Shown one piece after another: positions 1 to 11,289 of a stretch of 64,000 nucleotides of DNA (the stretch's first letter is position 1; each line of letters starts with the position of its first letter). The stretch is taken from the NCBI RefSeq assembly GCF_008831285.2, contig NC_045141.1, positions 16,478,106 through 16,542,105 of the forward strand, given 5' to 3'. Below the pieces are notes generated by a model that ran no database searches, was not told the origin of the DNA, and saw only the letters and a program-made list of their open reading frames with translations. Origin of the DNA: Nymphaea colorata. Its lineage: Eukaryota; Streptophyta; Magnoliopsida; Nymphaeales; Nymphaeaceae. Position numbers and translations under genes: made by a program.

Positions 1-245
1 GTTGATGAAAGAGCCCCACCACCGCTTCTTCCTTTGGCTTTCGTGGAGTCAAGCACCATCGCGAAAGCCTTTTGGGTGCAGACGGGCAGCCCCAGGCAGC
101 TGATCTGATTCTCAGCCTTCAATCCTCCAAAAGGACTGATGCCACCAATGTAGTTCACCCGGGTGCCCTTCCTCTTAGCAGAGCTGCTGCAAACCCTGCT
201 GCAAGTAAGCAGTGCCTGAGATGCCGTCGCAGAGGCGGTCGCCAT
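1..245 (-). CDS. PETM: Cytochrome b6-f complex subunit PetM precursor (5' part only)
   Basis: On the minus strand an ATG at 245-243 opens 81 codons that run off the left edge without a stop. The product begins MATASATASQALL, rich in Ala/Ser/Thr as expected for a chloroplast transit peptide. It continues with YIGGISPFGGLKAEN, a C-LGLPVCTQ-AFA segment and a GRSGGGALSST stretch at the edge. From memory of the family, this Gly-Leu-Lys-Ala / SLGLPVST / GGGALSST pattern precedes the single membrane helix of plant PetM, a small nuclear-encoded subunit of the thylakoid cytochrome b6-f complex. The mature membrane segment lies outside the window, so the call rests on the precursor region alone. An unrelated small plastid protein remains possible. 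Confidence 0.62.
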   Translation of the reverse strand, partial: MATASATASQALLTCSRVCSSSAKRKGTRVNYIGGISPFGGLKAENQISCLGLPVCTQKAFAMVLDSTKAKGRSGGGALSS

Positions 246-3200
246 CTCTGCAATCCAATTAAAAGTAGTCAATCACTCACAAGCAACTGAAGGGCATAAC
301 CGAATCCAACACCCCTGACTTGCTTTTGAAAGTAGTAGAAATTGGAAACTAAAATGCGTAGAGAAAACATATAGGACGAACAAGTTCAGATGGGAAAGGA
401 AGATCAGTTCACCTTAGTAAGAACTGATGGGTGCCTTGCTTGCTTTCTGTGCTTCTTCCTGAATTTGCAGATTGAGAAGCGTAAGGGTGCTAAGTATGAG
501 AAGGAAGCCTGTGGATAAGACGAAGGTAGATGTGTGGTGGGCACAAGCCTTCTGATCCTCTCGTTGGAAATAACCTTTTCCTTTGCGGCCAATACAATCG
601 GTCTCCAAATTCTCCTCATAGATGACTGTATTCACTATATAGGCAACAAGCCTGAAGCTTGAGCCTCACATCTTCGTAATCTAACGGTCTAAATCTAGAG
701 CCTCCTTGTGGGACTCATTCCTAATGGCAGTACTATGAAGTACGTGAGATGAGATGAAGAGTACATCGCAGCATCAATCACATCGTCGGGTTGGACCTCT
801 TTAATATAAGGTGATCCATATCCGGATCCAATTAAGGGGTTGCTGGCTGGGCTAGGCAGATTCGGACCGACGAGCATTTGATTTTGCAAATTGGGTCTTG
901 AGGACTTGGATTCTTCAACTACCCAAGTTGGGCAACTCCCTCCTTAACCAGGCTGGTGTTGCCGATGCTACATCAGGTAATTTCGCATACCAATCTCCAT
1001 TTCATGTACTTGGATGGAAGATGAAGAGAACTGAACATATAATTAAGTTGTGAAACTCCTGTAGGTGGACTTCTGAAATGCTTAGTGCTGATAAGCTTTG
1101 GTCTAATGGTTGTTTCTTTTGCCAAATTTTCTTCATGCTTCAGCCAGAATTTTGTGGCTTATTGACTCGATCTATAACTAAGCCATGTTTGTAACAGGCT
1201 GAGTTTCTTTATCCCTTTTCTTTTCGGAAGACACTCGGTATAGTCTTGTGCAGGCATCCAATGTTTTCAGTATCTAACCATGTATCTCGTTGTAGATTAT
1301 CAGCACCTTAACATCCTCACTGCTTGTTCGTTGATGCTCAGTAATGTTCTTGAATCGTTGGTAGCAGAAGTTCTTTTTTTTTTTTAATCTTTTTTTTGGT
1401 TCACTCCATCTCCGTCTACCTGATTCTGGCAGTCGTCAAAATTTTGTGAAGTTTTGCCTACAATTGATTCCAGCTGATTGTAACTAGCGAGGACGCAGTA
1501 GACTGTCATTTGTTTTATATGAACATTTAAGAGAACTTGCCATACTATAAATTAATTATGACTGATGATTTGTGAATCATGATAGTAACTAAGTTTTAGC
1601 ATGAAAGCAACCTTTTTGCTTTAACTGGGTTTGCATTGTGAAATTTATGGAGATTATGTTATACCCTACTTCCAGATCCATGAATTTTGAAGCACAAGTA
1701 TAATGTTAAAACCATATCTCTCAAATCGACGTGTCGTTCCCATCCTTGTTAAATAAAAAATATGGTTGTACTTTTCGATTTGAGAATGTTTAATGCAATC
1801 TGACTTTTGTGATGTTATCTTTTGCGGATTCATTTTTAATTGAAAAAGTCCGGAAATGGCTTCTTCCCAATTCAAACATAACTTCAGTTTTGAATCAATT
1901 CGGCTGATTACTTGAAATTTTTAGAAATTGATTTCAATAACGACTGATTTTAATGACATTGAGTAGAAAGTAGTCTGGCTTCACCTGTCGATGGCCTGAT
2001 AGAAATTGGTACCGAAGATTGAGAATTTTAATGCAGTCTGCCTGAGAATTTTTCAAAAAAAGAAGATTGAGAATTTCAACAACCCTTTTCTCGCACACCA
2101 ACTTTTAATTGATGGTGGTGGTGCTTTCCTCCATTCCTTCGCAGTCCTACACCCTCTGGAGACGATACCGAGGAAAGCATGGTGAACCGCACAGAGCTCC
2201 TAGCTTTCCTTCATCCGGCAAATGTCGATAACGAACAAGATAAATGATGACGATGAGGAATCAAAAGCCCAGACCTGAAAAAGCCAATCCTTAGCATACA
2301 TTATGGCCGCCTACTAGACTGCATGCAGTGAGCCATCTCTATGGCATTTATAAACCCTTGCTTATGAAAGCCATCTCTATGGATGCTGTCAAGTGTCAAC
2401 AATGCCTGGAAGTTGCGTCAAGAGCACTTTCTTTCCGGGTAATGGAAGGGGAAACAGATGAAGCCAATTTTGGACTGGCCGGAGTTAGGAACTTAGGTCT
2501 ACCATGGGGACTGTGTACCTGCAAGGAAATGTTCAATTCAACCTGCTTCTGGTTTGTAAGGTCTGTGATGGTCAAGTTGGTGCTGCTGGACTCATCAGGG
2601 ATGATACTGGCAGATTTTCCTACGGCATCAGAAAACCTTCTCTATGACGGTAAGAAAAGGCAATTGTAGTGGGGCAATAAGCTGTGAAACAGGTGGTCTA
2701 CGCCTCCATTCCAACACTTTTCCGTATTGTACCAAGGATACATATAGGACGAAATCGTGAAATTTGGTCTCTAGTCATCATCTTATTATCCAAAATTAAC
2801 ATGAACCACGGAAATGCCTTCGCAATGTTTTCGATGAAACAGAAAAAATTGATTTGACCTGCTATTTCCGGCGCCCCTTTGCAAAAGCTCAGCTGAAAAT
2901 CCATTCGGTCGGCACTGTTCCTTTAAGACCTGGGAAGGATCGATTAGCTGCGAAGTTTTATGATCGGAGAAAGGGAATTTCAGATTGCGAGGTGGTGGCG
3001 TACGAAGCAATGTTGGCCGACGCCTGCCATAAAGGCCGATCGCGTGGCTGCCCATCTCTGCCTCGCTTCTGTTCCTCTCGGCCTCCGACCTGATTCTGAT
3101 TGGCACGCGATCGTGGCGCAGAGTCCTGCGAATCCGTGACAGTCCCCTGTCATGACTCATGATTGGCCTCCAACCTGATTCACGATCCGCATCCTCTGGC

Positions 3201-5087
3201 GCAGAGAGAGAGAGAGAGGGACAGGAGGAATATTTTTCCACAGACACCCGCCAGATCTCTGCATCATTTCCATTTTCACCGTCTGACTGATGCGTGCTGA
3301 TTCCTGTGCAACACCTTCCATTCCAGGCAAATGTCCATTACTCAATCGGAAAGGAGGCCTTGCTCCTTAGAAATCATAAAAAAAAAAGAATTCCAAGTTA
3401 TATCTTTTAATTTATATTAATAAAAATAAGATTTAGGCTCTCAATTTAAATAAAGGGAGGAAACTGCCATATCAAACTTTGGCTTGGGTTGGCTCAGCTG
3501 TGATTGGCGTCGGGTTCGAGCCAAGAGGGATAGAGTCTCATCGTTAGAATAACAAAAACATGAATGTCTTACAAGTGAATATTAATAAGTGAATTTGTTA
3601 ATCTTACCATGATCCCTATTATTTAAACCAAGCACCGTAATAACAAGTAGCAGCTGTTTAAGGCTTTAAACCAATGAAAACATGTATAAATTCAAGATTC
3701 TCTCGCTCTCTACAGGTCTCTTTATCTTGGTGCAACACCAAGTCCCGATAAAAGAAGAAAACAGAAATAAACCTGAAAAGAATCCTTTATTTTGGTTTCT
3801 TTTTTACAGAATCCGAGTTGCTATGTATTAAACTTCGGACACGAACTCGATTACATCCCAACTGCGAGGATGTATCTGTTTGTGTCCAGCCGGAGGACGT
3901 GCTCTGTACCTGCGATTAGAAAGCGTAGGTCTGCATGTGGGGAGTCTGTGTATGAAGAGACTTGAAAGGGGAAAGAAGTGAAGTGATAAGAAAGGAAAGA
4001 GGCGCTCATCGTCTGCATTGCTTCCTAGAAGAACAAGTTTACGGGTCACGCGAAGCGCGTCTTTGGCATATTCCTTGCGATTCTCATGTATTGACAGTCG
4101 ACGGAACAGCAAAGTGGAGGGACCTTGTGTCCTGGTGTGTGAGGTAGGGCCTCCCGCCGACTTCCTTTTCTCCGCCATGTTTACTTCACCCTTCTCCTCC
4201 TCCTCCTTCTGAACTTCATCTTTTTCTGTATTATTTGCTTCAACTTCTTCTGAGCTTCATGTTTTTCTTTGTTATTTGCTTCAAACTGTTTTAGAGGATT
4301 GCCCAAGTCCTAAAAAACTGCATCTATCTACGCATATACGTGTCTTTGCATGTGTATGTGTTTTCCCGTATAGCCAGAGACTGGTTTCTTAATTTTATTA
4401 TGTAGAAGTTTATGAAAGCATGGTGTCGATTCATGATGACGTTTGGAAGACTGGTAGTTTGTAGTGACATCTTCCGTGTTGTGTAACAAGCAAGACAAGC
4501 ACAAGGCTGAGTTATGACAAGTTCTGTGCTATATTATGCATTGAACTGAAATGGAGTGGAAACAGGGCAATAACAGCGTTTAACTTGGTTAGTTGCAGAG
4601 AGCCTTCTAGCCTTCATTTGTTAACCTGTTGACAGCTGTAATTGTTGAGCTGTAAGAATAGTGTAGAAGAAATTGCAGGGCGTTCTTTTTAACAGGCAAC
4701 ATGAAGTGCATCGCCTTTACATGGAAACCATATCTGAGGCCAGTAGTAACAATAATATTGTCAGAGGCTGGTGGGCTCTTATAATTTAGTTTATTTATAT
4801 GTTAATGACTCCATACAATTTACTTTATTAATATTGGTGGCCCTCAAATCTGACTTTCTTTTAAGGATCTGAAATTGGACAGATGAAAATTGTTGGATAA
4901 TAGTTTTTCTTTTAAAAAAAATTCCTCGTACGAGAGACTGTACCGTGGGAGGTTATTTGAGGGGTCGCACCAGCGGTGGCTGTACTCGATGCTTCTCTTC
5001 TATTTTTGAAGGAACTTTTCTGTTCTGCTAAAGGACACGGTCCACCATTTTCAAGGAGTTCCTTGGCGGGCAGCCTAACGAGTGTGC
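246..5087. other. Intergenic, 4.8 kb between PETM and the first B3 gene
   Basis: I see no gene I can name here. Two minus-strand open frames (2786-3247, 153 codons; 3828-4178, 116 codons) have no recognisable motif and are probably chance. A GA run lies at 3206-3225. A short tRNA-like segment at 3487-3535 is listed separately. The rest is AT-rich, and the last few hundred bases would hold the promoter of the B3 gene starting at 5088. Confidence 0.5.
3487..3535 (+). repeat. tRNA-like (SINE-type) A/B-box segment, weak
   Basis: A TGGCTCAGCTGTG stretch resembles a pol III A box. It is followed about 20 bases later by GGGTTCGAGCC, an excellent B-box match. The spacing is shorter than in a tRNA or a normal SINE, and no tail or target-site duplication was found. 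It may be a worn SINE remnant or chance. Confidence 0.25.
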
Positions 5088-7189
5088 ATGAGAAGGTGCT
5101 GCATGGATTGCAGGAAAGAGGTAGGCAACTCTTCCCAGAGCAATGGCCGGGACAGTCGACCGTGCTTCTTCACATTGCTTATAGGCGATTTCACAAAGAA
5201 GTTGGTAAGTCAGCTTTTCTCCCGGTTTCTGTGTATGCTACGTAGCAACGCGCGAATTAGATGTTGGTCGCAGCTTTGAGTTTTATTAGAAATTGCAGCT
5301 TTATCTCATTGTTGTTAAGTGAAAGAATTGTAACCTTCATCTTCTCATGCAGTGGATTCCACCATGTTTTGCGGACTATCTCATAACAGGCAGGGCCATC
5401 TTAAGGGGTCCTGGTGGTGATGTTTGGAATGTTTTGTTGAAGAGGAAGGGTTGCAGATTCTTCTTTGGAAAGGGTTGGAAAAGATTTGCCAGACAACATC
5501 GACTAAATACAGCGGATTTTTTGATGTTCACATATGATGATGCTTTGGAATTTAATGTGCTAATATTTGACAGCAGTGGGTGTGAGAGAGAGGACGCATT
5601 TTTGTTAGAAACAGGGCAAATGCGGATAAAAATGAAGAACAGAACAAGCGGCAGAATGCAGGGAAAAGTATATCCAATGAGGCTTATGTTGATTCCATCT
5701 CAATGGGAAGAGGGGAAACCAGTAGCCATCAGAAGCAAGGAAAACTAAGCGGATACTCATCGGAGGTCATCCCGAAGCCAGACGAAGCAGCTTTGCAGGG
5801 TAGAGACAATTACATTAATCCCTTGTGTGAACAATCCGAAAGGTATTCATTGGTTTCTAAGCTAAAAGTCTTGTGTGGATATTCTCCGAAAATGATGGCA
5901 TGTGTGGACTTTTGCAGATCAGATTGCAGGAAGCATCCCGTTTATAGATCCCAAAGGTGGAAAGAAAATGAGAAAGTTGCAAAAGTTGGTTGCAGATATG
6001 CATCTGGCGGTATGAAATTTCTTTGCTCAATCACGTTAAAATAACACCTACTAGAGGATGAATAACAAAATCAGGAATTATATGATCAGTTTTCGTGCCA
6101 TAGAGTGTTAGTCAAGTAAAGACGATACGTGTACTGCTGAAGTCAAACTATAAATAAAAGACTTTCTCCCATCTACAAAGATGTAGGACTCATATTTAAT
6201 CTAATCACCTTTTCATCAAGTTGGTAGTTTCATGAGCAGGCAACTAAGTCATCAGTCCTTGAGAAAATTTCCCTTCAGAAGTCGAGCTTTTAATCTTGAA
6301 TTGAACAACGCATGGAATTCTTCATTTGGGTTCCTGTGAATGCAAATATATGCAGAAAGCATACACCTATATAACCATATCAACCATGGGTCAATACTTT
6401 TCCATAATGGGGATTTTAACTATTTGTCTTTTGTTCACTGAGTTTTTCTAAGGATAACAAGCTATGATATATGAAAGCAGGTCCCTTTAGTCAAGCTCCT
6501 GTAACGCCACAATCCATCTACTATTTGATTCTCAGATTTTCTTTCTGGTCCGTTGGTGATTGGCTTATCTATATATCCTTGACCGTGTTTTTTATGAGTC
6601 CAGTGTCCACATCTCAGAACTTAGAATTAGTTTATGGGGATTCAAATCATTATAAAAATTATTTTAGGATTTGTTTCCATTCTGATGCAGCTGAAGTTGG
6701 TCGGCAGAACCAAACGGGCACCTCCTCCCTGTCAATTATAAGGCCACCTGCAACTATGGAAGAGAAATCAAGAACTCTGATAATGGCTAGTTCCTTCCAC
6801 TCTCGGCATCCCTTCTTTATTTCTCCCATGCGCCGATCAAGTGTTTCCGACCCATTTAAGCTGGTAACATCTTTGCTTCTCTTCCTGTCTCCACCATGAA
6901 AGATTTTTACCTTGATGTTCCTGCTTTTGTGCACTTGCAGCATATACCAGCCAAGTTTGCTAAAGCGCATCTCGTTATGAAGAACACGAAAGGCATCCTT
7001 CGAAATGCAATGTCCGGAGAATGGCCAGTTTCCTGCTACTATGACGAGAAACGAGGACATATGTTGTCTGCGGGCTGGCCAGGTTTTGTTCGTGCACATT
7101 CTCTGGTGGAAGGTGATGCTTGTGTTTTCGAGCTTCTTGAAGAAGAAGGTTTGGTTCTGAATGTCATCATATACAGAATGGCAGGATGA
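5088..7189 (+). CDS. REM/VRN1-like B3 gene 1, one frame break
   Basis: Putative DNA-binding nuclear protein with two B3 domains. Proposed exons are 5088-5204, 5353-5799, 6691-6863 and 6941-7189. Donors are AAGTTG|GTAAGT, G|GTAGAG and CTG|GTAACA; acceptors are ATGCAG, GATGCAG and TTGCAG. Exon 1 gives MRRCCMDCRKE and FFTLLIGDFTKKL (start of B3-1). Exon 2 gives IPPCFADYL, GKGWKRFARQH, DFLMFTYDD and IFDSSGCERE. Exon 3 carries the linker HPFFISPMRRSSV. Exon 4 is B3-2 with HIPAKFAKAHL, SAGWPGFVRAHSL and GDACVFELLEEE. Exon phases agree across all junctions only if one base is added at the T run 5599-5603, after GCEREDAF; as given, exon 2 runs into a stop at 5748. With that base the product would be 328 aa, normal for this array. 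I infer either a recent frameshift or a homopolymer error. Confidence 0.75.
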
Positions 7190-8538
7190 AACTATGCTCG
7201 TGTAGAGGAGAATGCTAAATGGCTTAGATTTCTGTTATGCTTCGCACATTTGTTTTGACATTGATCAGACTGCAAATTCAGATTGTGTCTGCTATGCTGG
7301 AAACGTAAAATCTTGCTGCTTTCTCATGCATCATTACTATAATTAAAGTATCTGTTATGCTGGAAACGTAAAACCTTGCTGCTTTTTCAAAACATTTTGG
7401 AAAATTTTACGAAAATGAGCTCAACATGTAGCCTACTTTATATTTGCAGGACTAGTCTTTGGCAAACTATATTTAGGTGCCTACATTATAATTTAATTTT
7501 CAAAGGACTGCTCGCACTGACCACCACCCAGTTAACCATAGTAAGTGAAACCCGCCCAATAATCTTTCCAAGGTAATCTTCTCAACAATTTATGAATTAT
7601 CAACCACATAACACTTAAAGGACCATCAATCAAGCTGGTTGAATAACTAATTATAAATTTATATAATCATTATGTTTAATTAATTCCGTGTTCCAAAAAA
7701 CTAGTACATAAACTGCCTATCAAACATTAACAATTTTCAATAAGGTTGATCGCATAGCTAATTATTAGTCCACATGAGTTCGATCGATTTATATATTTGA
7801 AAAAGCTTATACATATGCTGCTATCAAAATAGTGCTTATAAGAAAGGTGAATGATGAAAATAGTTAAGCCATCATTGCTGGTGAGCATTCACGTCGCTCG
7901 CTTAATGATGGGACAGAATTTTAAGTAACTTGTGTCGAGTTCATTAAAATTTCATGAAGAAATTCAATACAGACATATATTAACACCTCAATACCTTTGG
8001 CCAAGATCTAGCGTCCAAATTTTTAAAAATGAGCTTTAATTGTAAAACATGTCCATAAAACTTTGGAAAGAACTTAACAAGGATGAATATGGCAAAATTA
8101 ATCAAAGAGGGAGAGGAAGGGAGGGAGGGAGGGAGATACTTATGGTTTGTCGCTTCAGTCCAACTAACCAAGGATAACCCGCCAAAACAGAACGCTGAAT
8201 TACAGAGGCCAAAGGCAAGATCCTCCCTCTTACGGCTGTCTGGCAGGAGAAGTGATGTAGAAGACAACCGTCCCTTAAACCATGATGATGATGAGAAGAA
8301 TCGCTTCCTTCTTTCCGTTTCTCTAGCAAGTGTCTCCCGTCCGCCTTCTCTACCATGCCATAATTACCACGAGCTTCTTTCTATTAATGGTTTCATTTAT
8401 TAGTACAATCTCCCCTCTCACTCTCTCTCAGCCTTCGACCTTCGCTATTTATTACTTCTTTGATGTGAGAGGCAGACCCTTCTGCTTTCTCTTTTTGTTT
8501 CGTGGTGAATTGCCTTGGAGAGGATTCAGGGTAGAGAA
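7190..8538. other. Intergenic between B3 genes 1 and 2
   Basis: AT-rich spacer without a recognisable gene. A segment beginning CTGTTATGCTGGAAACGTAA at 7291-7330 is repeated almost exactly at 7350-7389, a 59-base-period tandem duplication just downstream of B3 gene 1. A G/A-rich stretch (gagggaggga type) lies near 8106-8135. The last part should hold the promoter and 5' UTR of B3 gene 2. Confidence 0.5.
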
Positions 8539-11289
8539 ATGGTGGAAACTTGTGAATGTGATGGCTGCGTGCGGAGGAAGAGGCCTCACTTCTTCAAAGT
8601 CCTTTTAGAGACCTCCCGGGCGCAACTGGTACCATCCAGTTTTTCTTTTTTTCGCCATTTGGTTTTCCGGGAATGTCACATAAAAATCGCCAAAACAACA
8701 ATTTCCGGCACACCATGCCGGGGTTTCTCCTTCTTCTTCTTCTTCTTCTTCTTCTTCTTCTTCTTCTTCTTCTTTTGCTTCTTCTTCTTTTTCCTTTCGT
8801 CAAATAAGAAGTTTGATAGCTTCTTTCGTTGCTTCTCATCTCAAACGTTTCATGCAAGGAAGAATGTCGCTTTCATTTTTGAACATGGTTTGCCAGGAAC
8901 CAACTTTTGCGTCCAACTTTTGGTGTGTTCCTTTTTTTTTTCTTTCATCCCCTGTTCATCACATTGAATTTGTAATTCAGAAACGAAAACATTGTGGATT
9001 TTTCTTACAGCTAATATTTTCTGCGCATGCTTTTGTTAAGCGTTGGATGTGCATATTCTCTTACTCGTCTCCCTGAATGATGAAGTGAAACCTTAATTAC
9101 CTCAATGACACAGTGCATGTGAAACTTTTCTTTGGTTTAAATTCACAGAAAAAATTGGGCAGGAAAAGACTGCTATCGCGATTGGACAAAATGAGTTGTT
9201 TGCGTAATTTGAACTGTACCATCGATCGCTTACCGACTTGGCTGTCGGATCCTCCAACTCTGTTTATTTACCAAATTTTAATATTGCTTTCCGACCTTTG
9301 TTTTGCTCCTAGGTGACGTTTTGGTGAAGTTTCTCACAGATGTTTGTTGCACTGTCATGCCCTGCGTTTCATGCAAACTTCATGTTTTTAAATTTTAAAC
9401 CCCCTGTAACTTCGTGATATTTTTATTAAGATCTAGTTCTCTCATTTACTCGAGTCCTTAAAGTAGTTTGTCTAGTTCTCATTTACTCGAATCTTAATGT
9501 ATTTTGTGAGAAAATTGTTCTTTCTTGGACTGGTCATGAACATTTTGGTACATGTTACGCTCGTAGTCACAGAAACTTGCTTCCCTTTTATGAAATCCGT
9601 CTCTGCAGCTGATTTGGTTACTTTATGTTCATTCCCAGAATTCTATCCTGATGTAATATTTTTGAAAACGTTTTCGCTATTCCTCTTGTTGCAGTATGGT
9701 TTAATTTAAGGTTCAAAACTAATCTTTATCTTTCAGCGGCTCCCCCCAGCATTTGCCCATCATATTGGGAAGGTGTCATCACCTGTCATACTTGAAACTA
9801 TGGCTATTAAAAGCTGGCCAGTTGAGTTAACCAATGATAGCAGTGGTTTGGTATTTAAGAATGGCTGGGAAGACTTTTATAAACATCATAGTTTGGAGAC
9901 AGGTGATTTTCTGATATTCAGATACAACGGGAACATGCACTTTAGCGTTCGTATATATGGTAGAAGTTATTGTGAGGATAGTTATATTCTTACGGATGAA
10001 CATCAGGGAGGTATGAACCATTTGGACATGCCAGTTCACCTGCCAAGTCTCAGGCCACAAGGCGGTGATGATGAAGATGATTGTGTTGGTATGAGTTATT
10101 TATCTCTATTATTCAAATTTATTCAGCTTCGGGATCTTATGAGAAACTTCTGTTCTGAAATATTTGTTTCATGAAAAGCATACTGATTGCAGTATGTGTG
10201 CTTATTCTGTCTCATTCACTTTCATTCATGCCAAATTTACTTTTTCCAGAGCTGTGCAGCACGTGCCGTGGAAGTGGCATTGCGCGCGCAAGTGGTAAAA
10301 TTGTGAAGAAGCCAGACTCCAAGGCCTCGGTTGATCGTAAAAAATTTTTGCCAGGATATCCTTCTTTCAAAATCGTTCTTAAGCGGGAAGGCGAACACGT
10401 TCAAAGGAATGTGGTATGTGTTCTTTCACTGATAATCATTGAATTAATATGTTATGGCATGTAAGCATTGAGTTTGATGAACATGGCATACACATATGTT
10501 CATGCAGCTAATCATAGAATGGTGGCTTAGTTTTGTTTTGAGTGATGTTCCTGCAGCCTATCTAAATCAGCAATATGAATTCGTAGCTTGTCCTTTATGG
10601 TAGTGGTTCATGTACATCAGTACATGTACACATTTTGGATGCTTCTAGTATTTTGCATAAAACTCGTGCTATTTGTTGCACAGAAAGTGCAAGTTCTTTG
10701 AATGATTAGGATAAACCAGAAGAATCTCCTGCAGTTATGAAGACAATTTCAGTTGTACACTCAATTGATAATGTATATGCACACATTTCGGATGCTTCTA
10801 GTATTTTGTATGAAGCTCTTACTATTTGTTCCACAAAAAACTGAATTCTTTGGATTATTAAGTATGCATTATGTAAACCAGCGGAATCTCCTGTAGCAAT
10901 GAAGACAAATTCCTGTTTACGTTGTACAGTCAATTGATAATACGCTAGGGCTTCTTTCAGTAATGCTTACGTGTCCTCTACAGTATGTTCCAACTTCATT
11001 CGCAAGGAAATACATGGTCGGAGAACTGGAACCCAAACCCACTGAAAAGCGACCGGGACGTCGGGCAGTTAAAGTAACCCTTTGTAATCAAAGTGATCCG
11101 AGTGTTGAAGTTTGCAATGCTCGACTGGTTGCAAGAACAACCAAATACAAGGTGGAAGATTATAGGATCTCTGGTGGTTGGCCAAAATTTTGCAAGAAGA
11201 GCAGGCTAAGATGTGGAGACACATGCACTTTCGAACTCACTGGTGAAAGATCAGGCTTTAATGTTTATGTTCATCGGGGCAGACGCTAA
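8539..11289 (+). CDS. REM/VRN1-like B3 gene 2, intact
   Basis: Exons 8539-8628, 9737-10088, 10250-10413 and 10984-11289 join in matching phases (0, 1, 0) to an uninterrupted 303-residue protein. I chose the ATG at 8539 because it gives MVETCECDGC, the short Cys-rich leader seen across this array. B3-1 spans about residues 14-110: PHFFKVLLE, then RLPPAFAHHI, KNGWEDFYKHHSL, GDFLIFRYN and a Cys near its end (GRSYCED). The linker carries LCSTCRGSG (a second C-x-x-C) and PGYPSFKIVLKREG. B3-2 is residues 203-303 with YVPTSFARKY, SGGWPKFCKKSRL and GDTCTFEL. B3 domains bind DNA in the major groove, so a nuclear regulator role is inferred from family. Intron 1 holds a TTC microsatellite and intron 3 a tandem duplication. 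Target genes are unknown. Confidence 0.9.
8729..8774 (+). repeat. (TTC)n microsatellite in intron 1 of B3 gene 2
   Basis: About fifteen TTC units, followed by an interrupted TTC/TTTT tract to about 8795. It lies wholly within the intron, about 100 bases past the donor. Confidence 0.95.
10625..10941 (+). repeat. ~155-bp tandem duplication in intron 3 of B3 gene 2
   Basis: Copy 1 (about 10625-10778) and copy 2 (about 10779-10941) share GGATGCTTCTAGTATTTTG, an ACTATTTGTT-type stretch, a GAATCTCCTG block, ATGAAGACAA and a TCAATTGATAAT end, with scattered substitutions and small indels. It is a local intronic duplication with no coding content. Confidence 0.8.

Noticed and set aside
72-290. Plus-strand 72-codon frame at the left edge
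   Set aside because: It is the antisense shadow of the PETM-like coding sequence, which runs off the edge on the minus strand.
2786-3247. 153-codon minus-strand frame
   Set aside because: Composition is irregular, with no known motif or splice context. It lies between other spurious frames and is probably chance.
8515-8967. Extended 150-codon frame with a long poly-Phe tract
   Set aside because: Only the start of it (8539-8628) is a real exon. The poly-Phe comes from the TTC microsatellite in the intron.
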